This document shows positions 10,157 through 20,739 of a stretch of DNA of 64,000 nucleotides, in pieces; the first letter of the stretch is position 1; every line of letters begins with the position of its first letter. The notes under the pieces are model-generated. The model had not been told where the DNA came from, did no database searches, and saw nothing but the letters and a program-made list of their open reading frames with translations. The translations under genes were made by a program, and so were the position numbers. The DNA lies in assembly GCA_016748015.1 (NCBI GenBank), contig JAAOMT010000420.1, positions 122,140-186,139 on the forward strand, written 5' to 3'. The stretch is from Geosiphon pyriformis (Eukaryota > Glomeromycota > Glomeromycetes > Archaeosporales > Geosiphonaceae).

Positions 10157-11116
10157 TTGATTGAGCTGGAGGAGAAGAAAAAAAAGCCTACCTGGGAAGC
10201 CTACCAAGTATCGTGGGCTGACGAAGAGCACAACAAGCTGCCGCCAATACTCTCCTGGGATGACAACTATCAGGAAAAAGGGAAACAAAAGGAAAAACTT
10301 ACCTGGAAAACCGATGACCTGACATGGACCGACCACGACGAGAGCGAACCGACTTCAAGTTGGGAATGGGAAGAAGACAATAAAAATAAAGAGAAGAGAA
10401 AAGAAAAAGAGACCACTCAAACCACCACCACTTATAACACCTACACTACATCACAACAATCTACCTATCGTCGACCCAAGCTTATCTGTGTCGATTGTGG
10501 CAAGAAATTGTCATCAATGGGTGCATGCTGTGGGGACAATGAGAAATATTCAATGACAACTAGGTTCTATTGCCGCCCATATGTCCTTGAACACTTTGGA
10601 AGACCAAAATGAGTAGGAAAATGGGACAATCAGCCATGTTTAGCTTGTGGAGAGACTCTTTTGGATGAAGAAATGTGGCATGACATTCTTGAACATAGAG
10701 GAACATGCGATGTATTGTGTCAATACACGATTCTAATAAGTAACTAAGTAAGGAAAAAAACCCCAATAGAAGCAGCCTGGAGAAGAGCAGTACAGCAATT
10801 GGACAGTTACCCACATAACGACAACAAAATTTGGCAAATGACACTTGCAAAAATTGAAGGGGTGACACCAGAAGAGATAAAAACGATCAAAGACAACCCC
10901 CCAGAACTTTTAGAGCTTGACTGAGATGCAGAACCCATCATAAACCTCTTGGACCCAGAACAATTCCATGAACACTATCAAGAATTAGCACCCACAAGGG
11001 AAAAACAAGAACAACGGTTAGAGCAGTTGAACACTCGACTATGTCAACACTGCCTAATTCCCTGTGACTTCTAGTATTGCAATGAGTGTGATCTTATTTA
11101 CAATCCACCACCACGC
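10157..11116 (+). pseudogene. Element C: charged Trp-rich linker and cysteine-rich modules
   Basis: After the protease comes an acidic/lysine-rich stretch with repeated Trp motifs (PTWEAYQVSW, LSWDDN, KLTWKTDDLTW). The first cysteine module starts at 10487: CVDCGKKL, ACCGD, YCRPY, KWDNQPCLACGETL, CDVLCQYT. After a helical segment, the second module is at 11042-11089 (CQHCLIPC and YCNECDLIYN). Both recur in family 2 element F, so they predate the split of the families. I infer zinc binding; I do not recognise the family. Possible roles are nucleic-acid binding or a partner for the dUTPase. Confidence 0.7.
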
Positions 11117-11800
11117 ATGATCTACACAATCCCGGAAGAGGAAGAACCAATCAGCAGCTGTGCATTAGAATCAAAATTGCCGATCAATCATGATTCAAAC
11201 TTCGACAATGACAATGACAACAACAGTTCAAGCTCTGTTCAAAAGGGCAATAACAATAACAATGATTCCAACTCAGATACAAACTCCAATGTAAACTATG
11301 AACAATACATTGCACTACCAGATCTCTCCAAGGAACAAGAGTTGAAATAGTATAGTGACAATGGGGAAGATATTATGCCAGAACGGGCGCATGATACTGA
11401 TGCAGAGTTTGATCTGAGATATCCAGGAAAAGATGCCATCAAATTGGAACCACATTCACGCACCTGCATTAATCTGAAAATAGCACTAGAAATTCCGGCA
11501 ACAACCATGGTTCAACTAGCATCTAGGAGTAGTTTAGCGAAAAGAGGGATTAATATAAGAGGAGAAATAATTGACATGGGATATGTAGAAAATATCATCG
11601 CTATGCTACAAAATGACTCAGAAAAGACCTATGTAATAGAGCCCAATGAAAAGATAGCACAGGCAATATTCCTGCCTCTGATTAGAATAGCTCAGTTAGT
11701 ATCAGTGGGAAAGAGGGAGGAATTAGGAATAATGGTGAGAGGAATACAAAAATTCGGATCCACAGGTAGAATAGATGTACCAGTTAACATGGCAGAGGAA
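11117..11800 (+). pseudogene. Element C: dUTPase domain
   Basis: All five trimeric dUTPase motifs are visible in one frame: I AEFDLRYPG (about 11400), II ASRSSLAKRGI, III GEIIDMGYVENI, IV EKIAQAIFLP and V FGSTGRI (about 11754). The N-terminal spacer is Asn/Ser-rich and ends with a TAG at 11348-11350. The family hydrolyses dUTP, and in retroelements it is thought to limit uracil in cDNA. Position between protease and RT, rather than next to integrase or gag, is the point to note. Core residues look largely kept, although motif I has Glu where Gly is usual. Confidence 0.9.
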
Positions 11801-12337
11801 GAAATTGTTGGCCAAGGAGAAATTATCTCAACTGGTCAAGCTATTTCTATTCCACCATATAGCCAGTACATGTTAGCAATAGAAAGGAAGGAAAAGGAAC
11901 AAGAACAGATGTTTGAAATGGAAGCAACCCTTTGTGAATCGGGAGAGATTGGATTGATCAATCTCTACATATCAGCCAAAAGCTATAGCAGCATAAAAAT
12001 TCTCATCTACAACAATACTGGCAATGTTATCAGCATACCAGAAGGAACTACCATCGGATATTTGACCACAGAAATAGAAGACCAACCACCAAACTCCATT
12101 CTAGACTTTCCACAACTTTGTGGATATGTTGACATCACATCACAAACAATCTATGGACGAGACAAATGTTATTTGCTCCAACCAGAACAATTGGAACAAA
12201 TGAACATGGGAAACTTAGATCCATTCTAATATATGCAGCTCAAGATGTTACTCAACAATTTTAATGACATTTTTGCCAGCAAAAATGAGTTTGGCTAAAC
12301 TGACATCATCCAGCATCAAATCAAGACTGGAGATGCA
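11801..12337 (+). pseudogene. Element C: pre-RT linker domain
   Basis: The frame continues from dUTPase motif V into a beta-rich connector: EIVGQGEIISTGQ, IPPYSQYMLAIER, YNNTGNVISIPEGTTIGYL and YLLQPEQLEQMN. This type of domain commonly precedes gypsy RT and often reads as a string of short beta strands. Stops at 12227-12229 and near 12298 fall where other copies have sense codons. Confidence 0.75.
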
Positions 12338-13590
12338 ATGCCAATCAAACAAAGAGCATACAGAGTGCCACCAGCCAGCCACGAGATTATTTGTCAAGAG
12401 ATAAACAGAATGCTTGACAACGGGCTAATTCAACCATCAATGAGTCCATGGTTGTCACTAGTGGTACTCGTCCATAAGAAAAATAGAAAAATCCAGTTTT
12501 GTGTGAACTACAGAAAACTCAATGGTGTAACTCGTGGAGACAGTTATCCAACTCCATAAATACAGGAATTATTCGATGCTTTCGGTGGAAATAAATGGTT
12601 CTCCACATTAGATTTGGACAGTGGTTACTGGCAAGTAGCCATGAATTCAGCTGACAAAGAGAAGACAGTATTTACTACTAGAGAAGAGAATTTCGAATTT
12701 GAAGTAATGCCATTCAGCTTAACCAATGTCCCAGTGACTTTCCAACAGCTAATAGAAATTGTTTATACAGGCTTATTGTGGAAATCAGTAGTTGTATACT
12801 TGGATGACACCAATGTATTCTCAAAGACATTTAATGATCATCTTCATTATCTTCAACAAATGTTCGAAAGACTAAGAAGAGCAGGACTGAAGCTAAATGC
12901 GACAAAGTGCTTCTTTGGCAAGATGGAACTCAAATTCTTGGAACACATAGTTAGCAAAGACGGCATCAAAATGGATCCAGAGAAAATAGAGATAATAAAG
13001 AACTTTCCAGTACCAACCAATATAACAGAACTGAAATCATTCTTGGGATTTGCCAGCTACTATTGTCATTTTATCAAGAACTTTTCCAAGATAGCGCAGC
13101 CACTTAATCAACTACAAAACAAAAATGTGAAATATGAATGGACAGAAAGTCAACAAAAAGCTTTTAATATTCTGAGGAAAAAGCTTATCCAAGCTCCAGT
13201 GCTGATCTATCCAGATTACAGCAAACTATTTATCATCACCATTGATGCATCCGGCCAAGCATTGGGAGCAGTATTATCTCAGAGAGGACCAGATGGCAGA
13301 GAACATCCAGTAGCATATGCCAGCAGAGGTTTAACACCAGCTGAAAAGAACTATAGAACACTGGAACAAGAACACTTAGCAATATACTGGGCCGTCATGA
13401 AATGGAAAGAATACTTGAACCAGAAGTTTGAAGTATACACAGATTACAAGGGATTGACATCACTCCAAAAACAAGAATTTGGAGATAGAAAACAGTCAAG
13501 ATGAAAAATGGCACTCGCACCATACAATTATACTATACATTACAAAAAAGGAAAAAACAATGGAAATGCTGATGGTTTATCACGAATAAG
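12338..13590 (+). pseudogene. Element C: reverse transcriptase and RNase H
   Basis: RT starts at IKQRAYRVPP. Motif A LDLDSGYWQVAM has its Asp at 12611-12613, motif B reads FSLTNVPVTFQQ (usually FGLTNAPATFQ), and motif C YLDD is intact at 12797-12808. The thumb/connection FLGFASYY follows. RNase H (from about 13230) shows TIDASGQALGAVLSQ, the Glu in YRTLEQEHLAI, and TDYKGL where TDHKPL is usual. A stop lies at 12557-12559 and RNase H is cut at 13502-13504. The palm residues survive here while G, E and F have lost one each. Confidence 0.9.
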
Positions 13591-13867
13591 ACAAATCTAA
13601 GAACATTTCAACCCAAAAATATAATAAAACCAGAACAATACCAATGGAAAAATACAACAAAAAATGAACATACAAAAATATCAACAATTACAACATTATC
13701 TAAATACTTAACAGTTCAAAGAGAATTTATCTTATACGGAACGAAGAAGTATCAAACAACAATCAAAATATTTTATCACTTACCAAAATATACTTTATTG
13801 GAAAAATAGAAGAGATCCAAATCAACCAACCAGAGTAATCACAGAGCCAGAAAAAGAGACAATATTA

Positions 13868-15001
13868 TTCAACATATACTCAAATCCAACAGCAGGACAT
13901 TTTCATAAAAAAGCAACCATAGAAAGAACCAGAAAAAGATACTATTGGCCATCAATGTATTCAGATATCATCCAATATGTTCAAAATTGCGATGTCTGTC
14001 AGCAAAGAGGAGGTATAAAATCCAGTGAACCGTTAAGATCAATCAAAGTGGGACAACCATTCGACTGTATTGGAATTGATTTAGTCGGACCATTAACAAT
14101 CACCAGCAGAGGAAACAGATACATAGCAGTAGCTATAGACTATCTCACTAAATGGCCAGAGGTGAAAGCAATTCAAAGAGCGGATGCAAAATCTGTTGCT
14201 GAATTTATTCATCAGGATTTGATTTGTTGACATGGATGTCCAAAAGAACTATTATCAGACCAAGGAACTCATTTTGTAAACAGAACATTAACAGAATTGA
14301 GCCAAAGATTCGGAATCAAGAGACCATTATCATCACCATACCATCCACAAACCAATGGATTAGTAGAAAGATTCAACAGAACATTGTGTGAAGCAATAGC
14401 CAAGCTCAGCCAAGAAAACCAGAATAATTGGGATTTGTTCATACCATCAGTATTATTTGCTTATCGGACAATAAAACAAGATACTACACAAGCAACACCA
14501 TTTGAATTAGTATACGGGAGAATAGCAACATTACCAGTAGAGAGAGAAATTAATACATATCCAGCTGAACCAATAACAGAGGAAAATTTTCAAGAAACAT
14601 TGCTAAGAAGAACATATAACTTAATGGAAACATTAGAAAACAAACAAAGAAGAACAGCTGATAATATTCAAAAGTCACAAGAAACGCAGAAAAAAAGACA
14701 TGATAGTCAACTACCAAACAAACCAATTGAATTCAAGATCGGAGACAAAGTATTACTACATCATACCAAAGCGGAAAAACAATGGAGTGGAAAATTTGAC
14801 CCCAAATGGGACGGACCATTTCACATAGAAGAAATTTTAGGAAATGGAGCTTACAAATTAAGATTGGATAACAAAATTTTAACCAAAGCAGCACATAGAG
14901 ATCGACTGAAACTATATCACAACATTACATTACCATCTACCAGTAATATTCTACAATTAGGAGTACAGAGAATACTAGTCCAACCAGATGAAATTTCATG
15001 A
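13868..15001 (+). pseudogene. Element C: integrase (HHCC zinc domain, DDE core, GPY/F-like end)
   Basis: The zinc domain is AGHFHKKATIERTRKRYYWP with CDVCQ. The core has Asp at 14078-14080 (IDLVGPLT), Asp at 14258-14260 (LSDQGTHF) and Glu at 14366-14368 (VERFNRTL), giving D-x35-E. The C-terminal KWDGPFHIEEILGNGAYKL is the GPY/F-type module; no chromodomain is seen. The frame is broken inside by TGA at 14228-14230; the matching codon is CGA in G and CAA in E. It inserts cDNA into the genome in the family. Confidence 0.9.
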
Positions 15002-15730
15002 GATCTGGAACCAATTATCATCATTGACAACAACATGTTAAATTGATCCATCAAAAGAATATATAAAAACATGGTAGACACAACAGGAAATATCAGAAAA
15101 ATGAAAATTACAGACAACATTCACTCACTAGCACAACAACTCTTTCAATTAATCCAACACCAGGAAATGGAGATTACAATCAATCAACAAACCATTCAAT
15201 ATCAAGATACTAGAAAAACATTTCAACTCAGAACACAGAAGAAAACTGAAAATACCATGGACAAAATCATGGTGAAAGTAAAATTAGCAATAAAAAAATC
15301 GACAAAAGAGTCATTATATCAAGAGTTGACTAAAGAAACTTGGAATTGGTGGATACAACAATTTCCACAAAACTATTGTTATTTTTACTTGGGACAACAT
15401 GTAAATATTCAGAATCTATATACAGATAAAACAAAGCGATTATTCGACAAAAGAATACTATAACAATTAAAACATTTTGTGAAAAAAAACAACTTATCCA
15501 CACAAGCTTGAGCCATATACCAAATACACACAGCATTTCAAGATAAACCAGAAATATTACGCAACAGAGCAATGGATATGGTTACCAGTAATCAACTGGG
15601 GAAAATCACCAATGCTCAATTTGAAGAATTACAGACCCAAATAACACAAGTAATTCTCGAAAACAAAATCTAGGAAATACTTCAAGAAGGGGAATTACAT
15701 GAGTTAAATTTCGACGGAGCTCAATATTAA
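15002..15730 (+). pseudogene. Element C: unrecognised tail domain downstream of integrase
   Basis: After TGA at 14999-15001 (CGA in copy E) the same frame continues to TAA 15728-15730, immediately before the polypurine tract. The longest open piece (15071-15463, 130 residues) is basic, Gln/Thr-rich, and ends with a Trp- and Tyr-rich block (TWNWWIQQFPQNYCYFYLG). A more distant part follows (HTAFQDKPEI, AMDMVTS, NAQFEELQTQI). Copy E has the homologous segment. Together this looks like the C-terminal domain of the polyprotein. I do not recognise it; an accessory or envelope-position ORF is possible, but no signal peptide or membrane span is seen. Confidence 0.6.
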
Positions 15731-15744
15731 AAAAGAAGAAATAA
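15729..15744 (+). promoter_or_regulatory. Element C: polypurine tract
   Basis: AAAAAAGAAGAAATAA abuts the 3' LTR and overlaps the last codon of the polyprotein. This is the expected place and composition for the plus-strand primer. Confidence 0.75.
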
Positions 15745-16631
15745 TATTACTCATAGAAATATAGGAAATATATTAGCATAATTATTAGCCAATCAGAAGT
15801 AAGCATAGTAAATGTGGAATTCCAGGATTCCTCTCAGGAATTGCAGGATTCCAGGAATTTCAGGATTCTCGATGAGGAATTGCAGGATTCCAGGATTCCA
15901 GGATTCCTCTCAAAGAAATCGCAGAATTCCAGGAATTCCAGAATTCCTGTTGTGAAGAATTGAGGAATTGAGGAATCTCAATTATGTATATATAACAGTA
16001 GTGTTAGAAACAGAAAAGACAGAATTGATACCACAGAATCTTTAGCCTAGAAAACACAATCATCAAATAAATAATTATTTCATATCTCAACTCACTCTCC
16101 ACTATCAACACTTCATGTTGATAGTAATTGATACTTAACCATGCTGGAACAATAGCTCTTGATCACGGCTATTGACGGAATACTAATCTGCAAAATCACC
16201 TTGGCTTATTTCTTTCTTTCTTTATTTTTCTTTTATTTCTTGTTCTTTATTTTATTTTGATTTGTTGTTGTATACTAACTGATTAAAAGGATTAAGCACT
16301 GAGTTATTGACATCAAGAATAGCCTGGTAAAAGACCCAGAAATAAGGGTAGAATTTTATATATTATCGAATAGCTTACTAGAAGAGCACGACTGCCAGAC
16401 TAAATCTGGCCACCACGCTGAGAAAGAAATTGGGAAAACTCTTGGAAAGATACATTTATTATTGACACTATTGAATCTCTGTCCATTATACAAAAGACTC
16501 AACCAAAACTTTCAGACCCATCAAAACCTTCAGATACAACACTTACAGAACATCATCAACGGAAATAGCTTTTGAGCACCAAGTTACGGGTTTGTTATTT
16601 AATTCAACTGCAGAAATAATCACCTGTAACA
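15745..16631 (+). repeat. Element C: 3' LTR
   Basis: 887 bp, starting TATTAC (TGTTAC with one transition) and ending GTAACA. It is followed by the second CCAG target copy (16632-16635) and then by the rest of the B LTR. Same internal order as the 5' LTR. Confidence 0.95.
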
Positions 16632-16635
16632 CCAG

Positions 16636-17209
16636 GCAATCCTTGATGTCAGTAATTTAGCACTTTATTCACCCAATTAGTGCACAACAATAAAATCAAA
16701 ATAAAATAAAGAAAAGAAATAAAAGAAAATAAAGAAAGAAAAGAAATAAGCCAAGGCAATTTGCAAGTTAGTATTCTATCAATAGCCATAATCAAGAGCT
16801 ATTATTCCAGTGTGGTTAAGTATCAATTACTATCAACATGAAGTGTTGATAGTGGAATTAGGTTTGAGATACCAAATAGTTATTTATTGTGTTTGGAAAG
16901 TTGTTTAGGTAAAATTTAAACTTGGAGGTCTGTCTTTTCAGCTTCTAATTCTACTGCTATATATACATATTTGAGATTCCTCAATTTCTCAATTCTTCAC
17001 AACAGGAATTCTGGAATTCCTGGAATCCTGCAATTCTTTTAAGAAGAATTCTGGAATTCTGGAATCTTGCAATTCTTTGTGAGAATCCTGTAATTTCTAA
17101 AATCCTGCAATTTTTGAGAGAAATCTTGGAATTCCAAATTTTACTAAATCTACTTTTGATTGGCTAATAACTATGCTAATATATATTCTCTATATTTCTA
17201 TAAGTAACA
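16636..17209 (-). repeat. Element B: 5' LTR, outer part (right of the element C insertion)
   Basis: Reverse-oriented family 1 LTR resuming GCAATCCTTGATGTC after element C and ending GTAACA at 17204-17209. It includes the TATCAACA/TGTTGATA hairpin and the GGAATTCC-type array (about 16990-17130). CCAG (17210-17213) and LINE1 sequence follow. Confidence 0.9.
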
Positions 17210-17213
17210 CCAG

Positions 17214-17946
17214 CTTAGATATCAGCAACTCCAGCTTATGAAACCTCAAAGAATCTCTGGTGAAAACTCCATTCAAATTCTTGAACCATTTCTTCCTAAA
17301 TATCCCATTTGCTGAAAGAGTTATTATCTTGCACAAAACATTCCACATAACATCCAAATCCGAGAGTTGTACAGCAGTAGTGAACTCATTGACAAACATT
17401 TCAGCATTGGCTGAAGTGGCATCTTTAAAATTTTTCTATTTATTGTCATTAGTGCTCCTGAAATCAAACTTCCAATGATCCCTATTAGCCTGCATACAAA
17501 GGAAGTTTAACTGAGTATCCAGCAGACCCCCCAGGCCCACAGAAACAGAAACTGCCCAATAATCAGTGTTGAAATGTTCACTCACATCCACAACATTGTG
17601 ATTTACTACTGCATTGACCAAATTAGATGAAACTAGCATGAAATCAATTGTTTTTTTTACACCCCTTGAATTTTTCCACATAAGACTTTTTACTACTGGA
17701 CTATTTAACAAAGAATTGATCAGCCCCAAGTCCAGACATCTTTTAAAACTTGCACTTTTATGTGAACCATCCTTATTAAAATCACCATCCAAAATGATGA
17801 AAGAAGATTTATTAACAGCTTTAGCAATGAGAGAGTTGACCTTACCAGTCTGAGAAAACCAAGCCACCGAAGAAGCACCAGCATAAAGCCCCAAAATAGA
17901 CACAGAAAGTTTATTCTTGAAAAGCAGCTTAATGAACAGGAGCTGG
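17214..17946 (-). pseudogene. LINE1: endonuclease domain, C-terminal part
   Basis: The minus-strand frame encodes the second half of an exonuclease-endonuclease-phosphatase type LINE endonuclease: NKLSVSILGLYAGASS, FIILDGDFNKDGS (the catalytic DFN is kept) and TDYWAVSVSV, where an SDH-type His is expected and Tyr is seen. It continues toward the EN-RT linker. The upstream half lies at 27930-28197 beyond element E, and the downstream RT was cut by element B at 17210. The family nicks target DNA for target-primed reverse transcription. Confidence 0.85.
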
Positions 17947-17950
17947 CCAG

Positions 17951-18746
17951 TATTACAGGTGACTATTTCTGGTATTGGATTAAATAACAAACCCGTAACT
18001 TGGTGCTCAAATCTAGTTGCAGTTGATAGTGATCTGAAGGTTTGTGTCTGAAGGTTTGTATTCAAAGGGTTTGGTTGAGTTCTTTGTATAATGAACAGAG
18101 ATTCAATGGTAATAGTTTTATCTGTAGCTTCCCAAAACTGCAGTTTTGTCAATTTCTTTTTCAGTTTGATGGCCAGTATTCCTCCTGGTAAGCTATCCTC
18201 AATCGAGTGTTTTACCCTTATTTCTGGGTCTTTTACCAGTCACATTTATCCTGACGTTAGTACCTTATACATTAATCCTCAATAGAGTTAATAAACAACA
18301 ATAAAATCAAAGCAAGAAAATAAAGAAAAGAAAAGAAAATAAAGAAAAAAAAGAAATAAGCCAAGGCAATTTGCAAGTTAGTATTCTGTCAATAGCCATA
18401 ATCAAGAGCTATTGTTTCAGTAGGGTTAAGTATCAATTACTATCAACACTTCATGTTGATAGTGGCAGCGAGTTTGAGATAACAAACAGTTATTTATTTG
18501 TGGTTTGAAAAGTTGTTTAGATGAAATCTAAACTGAGAGGTCTGTCTCTTTCAGCTTCTTATATTACTACTATATATACATAATTGAGATTCCTTAATTT
18601 CTCAATTCTTTACAACAGAAATCCTGGAATTCCTGGAATTCTGTAATTCCTTTGAGAGGAATCCTGGAATTCTGGAATCCTGCAATTCTTTGTGAGAATC
18701 CTGTAATTCCTGGAATCCTGCAATTCTTGAGAAGAATTCTGGAATT
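17951..18746 (-). repeat. Element E: truncated 3' LTR
   Basis: Starts TATTACAG on the plus strand and matches the E 5' LTR up to GAATTCTGGAATT, where internal sequence takes over. About 77 bp of the outer U3 end are missing. ATT is shared by both partners at the joint, suggesting a microhomology deletion. Confidence 0.9.
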
Positions 18747-19350
18747 ACTGATAACCATATCCATTGCTTTGTTGAGTAGGATTTCTGGTTGATCCTGAAA
18801 TGCTGTGTGTATTCGGTATATGGCTTGGACCTGTGTAGATAAGTTGTTTTTTTCCACAAAATGTTTTAATTGTTGTAATATTCTTGTGTCAAATAATCAC
18901 TTTGTTTTATCTGTATATAGATTCTGAATATTCACATATTGTCCCAAGTAAAAATAACAATAATTTCTTGGAAATTGTTGTATCCACCAATTCCAAGTTT
19001 CTTTAGTCAACTCTTGGTATATTGACTCTTTTAATGACTCTTTTATTGCTAATTTTACTTTCACAATAATTTTGTCAATGGTATTTTCTGTTTTCTTCTG
19101 TATTCTATGTGATGATGTCTTTCTAGTGTCTTGATATCAGATGGTTTGTTGATTAATTGTAATTTCCATCTTTTGGTGTTGAATTAATTGAAAAAGTTGT
19201 TGTGCTAATGAGTGGATGTTGTCTGTAATTTCCATTTTTCTGATATTTTTTGTCACATCTACCATGTCTTTATATATTCTTTTGATAGATTAATTTAACA
19301 TGTTGTTGTCAATGATGATGATTGGTTCCAGATCTCGTGGAATCTCCTTT
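18747..19350 (-). pseudogene. Element E: tail domain downstream of integrase
   Basis: On the minus strand this matches the C tail region: an IPRDLEPI-type segment, NMLN, then a WNWWIQQFPRNYCYFYLGQ-like block and an HTAFQDQPEI-like block. Stops and the fusion to the LTR at 18747 break it. Conservation at protein level between C and E supports a real domain rather than untranslated sequence. Confidence 0.6.
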
Positions 19351-20480
19351 AGTTGAATTAGTATCTTCTGTACTCTTAATTGTGGAATATTATTGGTGGA
19401 TAGTGGTGTGATGTTGTGATATGGTTTCAGTTGATCTCCATATGCTGCTTTGGTTAAGATTTTGTTATCCAGTCTTAATTTGTAAGCTTCATTCCCTAGA
19501 ATTTCTTCTATGTGAAATGGTCTATCCCATTTGGGATCAAATTTTCCACTTCATTGTTTTTCCACTTTGGTACGATGTAAGAGTACTTTGTTTCTAATCT
19601 TGAATTCAACTGGTTTGTCTAGTAGTTGATTATCATGTCTTTCTTTTTGTTTCTCTTGTGACTTTTGTATGTTATCAGCTGTTCTTCTTTGTTTGTTTTC
19701 CAATGTTTCCATTAAGTCATATGTTCTTCTTAACAATATTTCTTGGAAATTTTCTTCTGTTATTGGTTCAGTTGAATATGTGTTAACCTCTATCTCAACT
19801 GGTAATGTTGCTGTTCTACCGTATATCAATTCAAATGGTGTTGCTTGTGTGATGTCTTACTTTATTGTCTGATAAGCAAATAATACTGATGGTATGAACA
19901 AATCCCATTTGTCCTGGTTTTCTTGGCTGAGTTTTACTATTGTTTCACACAATGTTCTATTAAATCTTTCAACTAATTTATTGGTTTGTGGATGGTATGA
20001 TGATAATAATGGTCTCTTAATTCCGAATCTTTGGCTTAGTTCTGCTAATGTTCTATTCAAAAAATGGGTTCTTTGGTCTGATAATAGTTCTTTTGGACAT
20101 CCATGTTGACAAATCAGATCTTGATGGACGAATTCGGCAACAAATTCTGCATTTGCTCTTTGAATTGCTTTGGCTTCTGGCCATTTAGTAAGATAGTTCA
20201 TGGCTACTGCAATATATCTATTGCCTCTGCTGGTAATTGTCAATGGTCCGACTAAATTAATTCTAATACGGTCAAATGATTGTTCTATTTTGATTGTTCT
20301 TAATGGTTCACTGGGTCTTGTTTCTCCTCTCCTTTGACAAGCATTACAATTTTGCACATATTGAATGATGTCTGGATATATCGATGGCCAATAGTATCTT
20401 TTTTTAGTTCTTTTTATGATTGCTTCTTTATGAAAATGTCCTGTAGTTAGATCTGAGTGCATGTTGAACAGTATTGTCTC
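19351..20480 (-). pseudogene. Element E: integrase
   Basis: Minus-strand frame: zinc domain TGHFHKEAIIKRTKKRYYWP with CNACQ, the first catalytic site RINLVGPLT (Asp changed to Asn), the second site LSDQRTHF kept, and the Glu in VERFNRTLCETI kept. The segment 19829-19551 continues with the spacer before the GPY/F-type end near 19530-19420. The codon equal to the C stop at 14228 is CAA here (20108-20106). Inactive through Asp loss and stops. Confidence 0.85.
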
Positions 20481-20739
20481 TTTTTCTGGTTTTGTAATTA
20501 CTCTGGTTGGTTGATCTGAATCTTTTCTATTTTTCTAATAAAGTATATTTTGGTGAGTAATAAAATATTTGGATTGTTGTTTGATCTTCTTTTTTTCTGG
20601 TTGAGATAATTTTTCCTTGAACTGTTGAGTATCTATATAATATTGAAGTTGTTAATATTTTTGTGTGTTCATCTTTTGTTATATTTTTGTAAGTATTGTT
20701 TTGGTTTTGTTATATTTTTGGGTTGAAATATTCTTAGAT

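Larger units (their letters stand above)
6433..16631 (+). mobile_element. Element C: Ty3/gypsy retrotransposon, family 1, both LTRs present
   Basis: A 10.2-kb element: 5' LTR 6433-7319, hairpin/PBS from 7322, one polyprotein frame 7382-15730, polypurine tract 15729-15744 and 3' LTR 15745-16631. Both LTRs are 887 bp. The target duplication is CCAG (6429-6432 and 16632-16635), or ACCAG if the last LTR base is shared. The target is the B LTR, where the uninterrupted sequence would read TTTTACCAGGCAATCC. It is the best preserved copy: RT, RNase H and integrase motifs mostly survive, but many in-frame stops make it non-autonomous. Confidence 0.95.
1055..17209 (-). mobile_element. Element B: Ty3/gypsy retrotransposon, family 1, truncated, interrupted by element C
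   Basis: Read on the minus strand this is 5' LTR (17209-16636 and 6432-6168), post-LTR hairpin, gag, protease, cysteine-rich region, dUTPase, linker and the first part of RT, lost at 1055. Fragments from gag to dUTPase all lie in one reading frame, with nonsense codons; a frameshift appears near 1720. Element C (6433-16631) sits inside the B 5' LTR with CCAG on both sides. The outer edge of the B LTR (17209) is followed by CCAG and then by LINE1 sequence, so B was inserted in LINE1. Its 3' end and second target repeat are missing. Confidence 0.85.

Noticed and set aside
7382-15001. Reassigned TGA (Trp) or readthrough code to explain internal stops
   Set aside because: TAA, TAG and TGA all occur, stop positions differ between copies, and the stops compared fall where sister copies have CGA, CAA, CAG or TGG.
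15002-15730. Envelope gene after integrase
   Set aside because: No signal peptide, no membrane helix and no Cys pattern of a glycoprotein in either the C or F tail.
6433-16631. Element C as a live autonomous retrotransposon
   Set aside because: More than ten in-frame stops in the polyprotein despite intact RT and integrase motifs.
17436-18152. Long minus-strand open frame spanning element E LTR and LINE1 endonuclease
   Set aside because: It reads across the insertion joint at 17947-17951; only the part below 17946 is LINE1 protein and the rest is LTR translated by chance.
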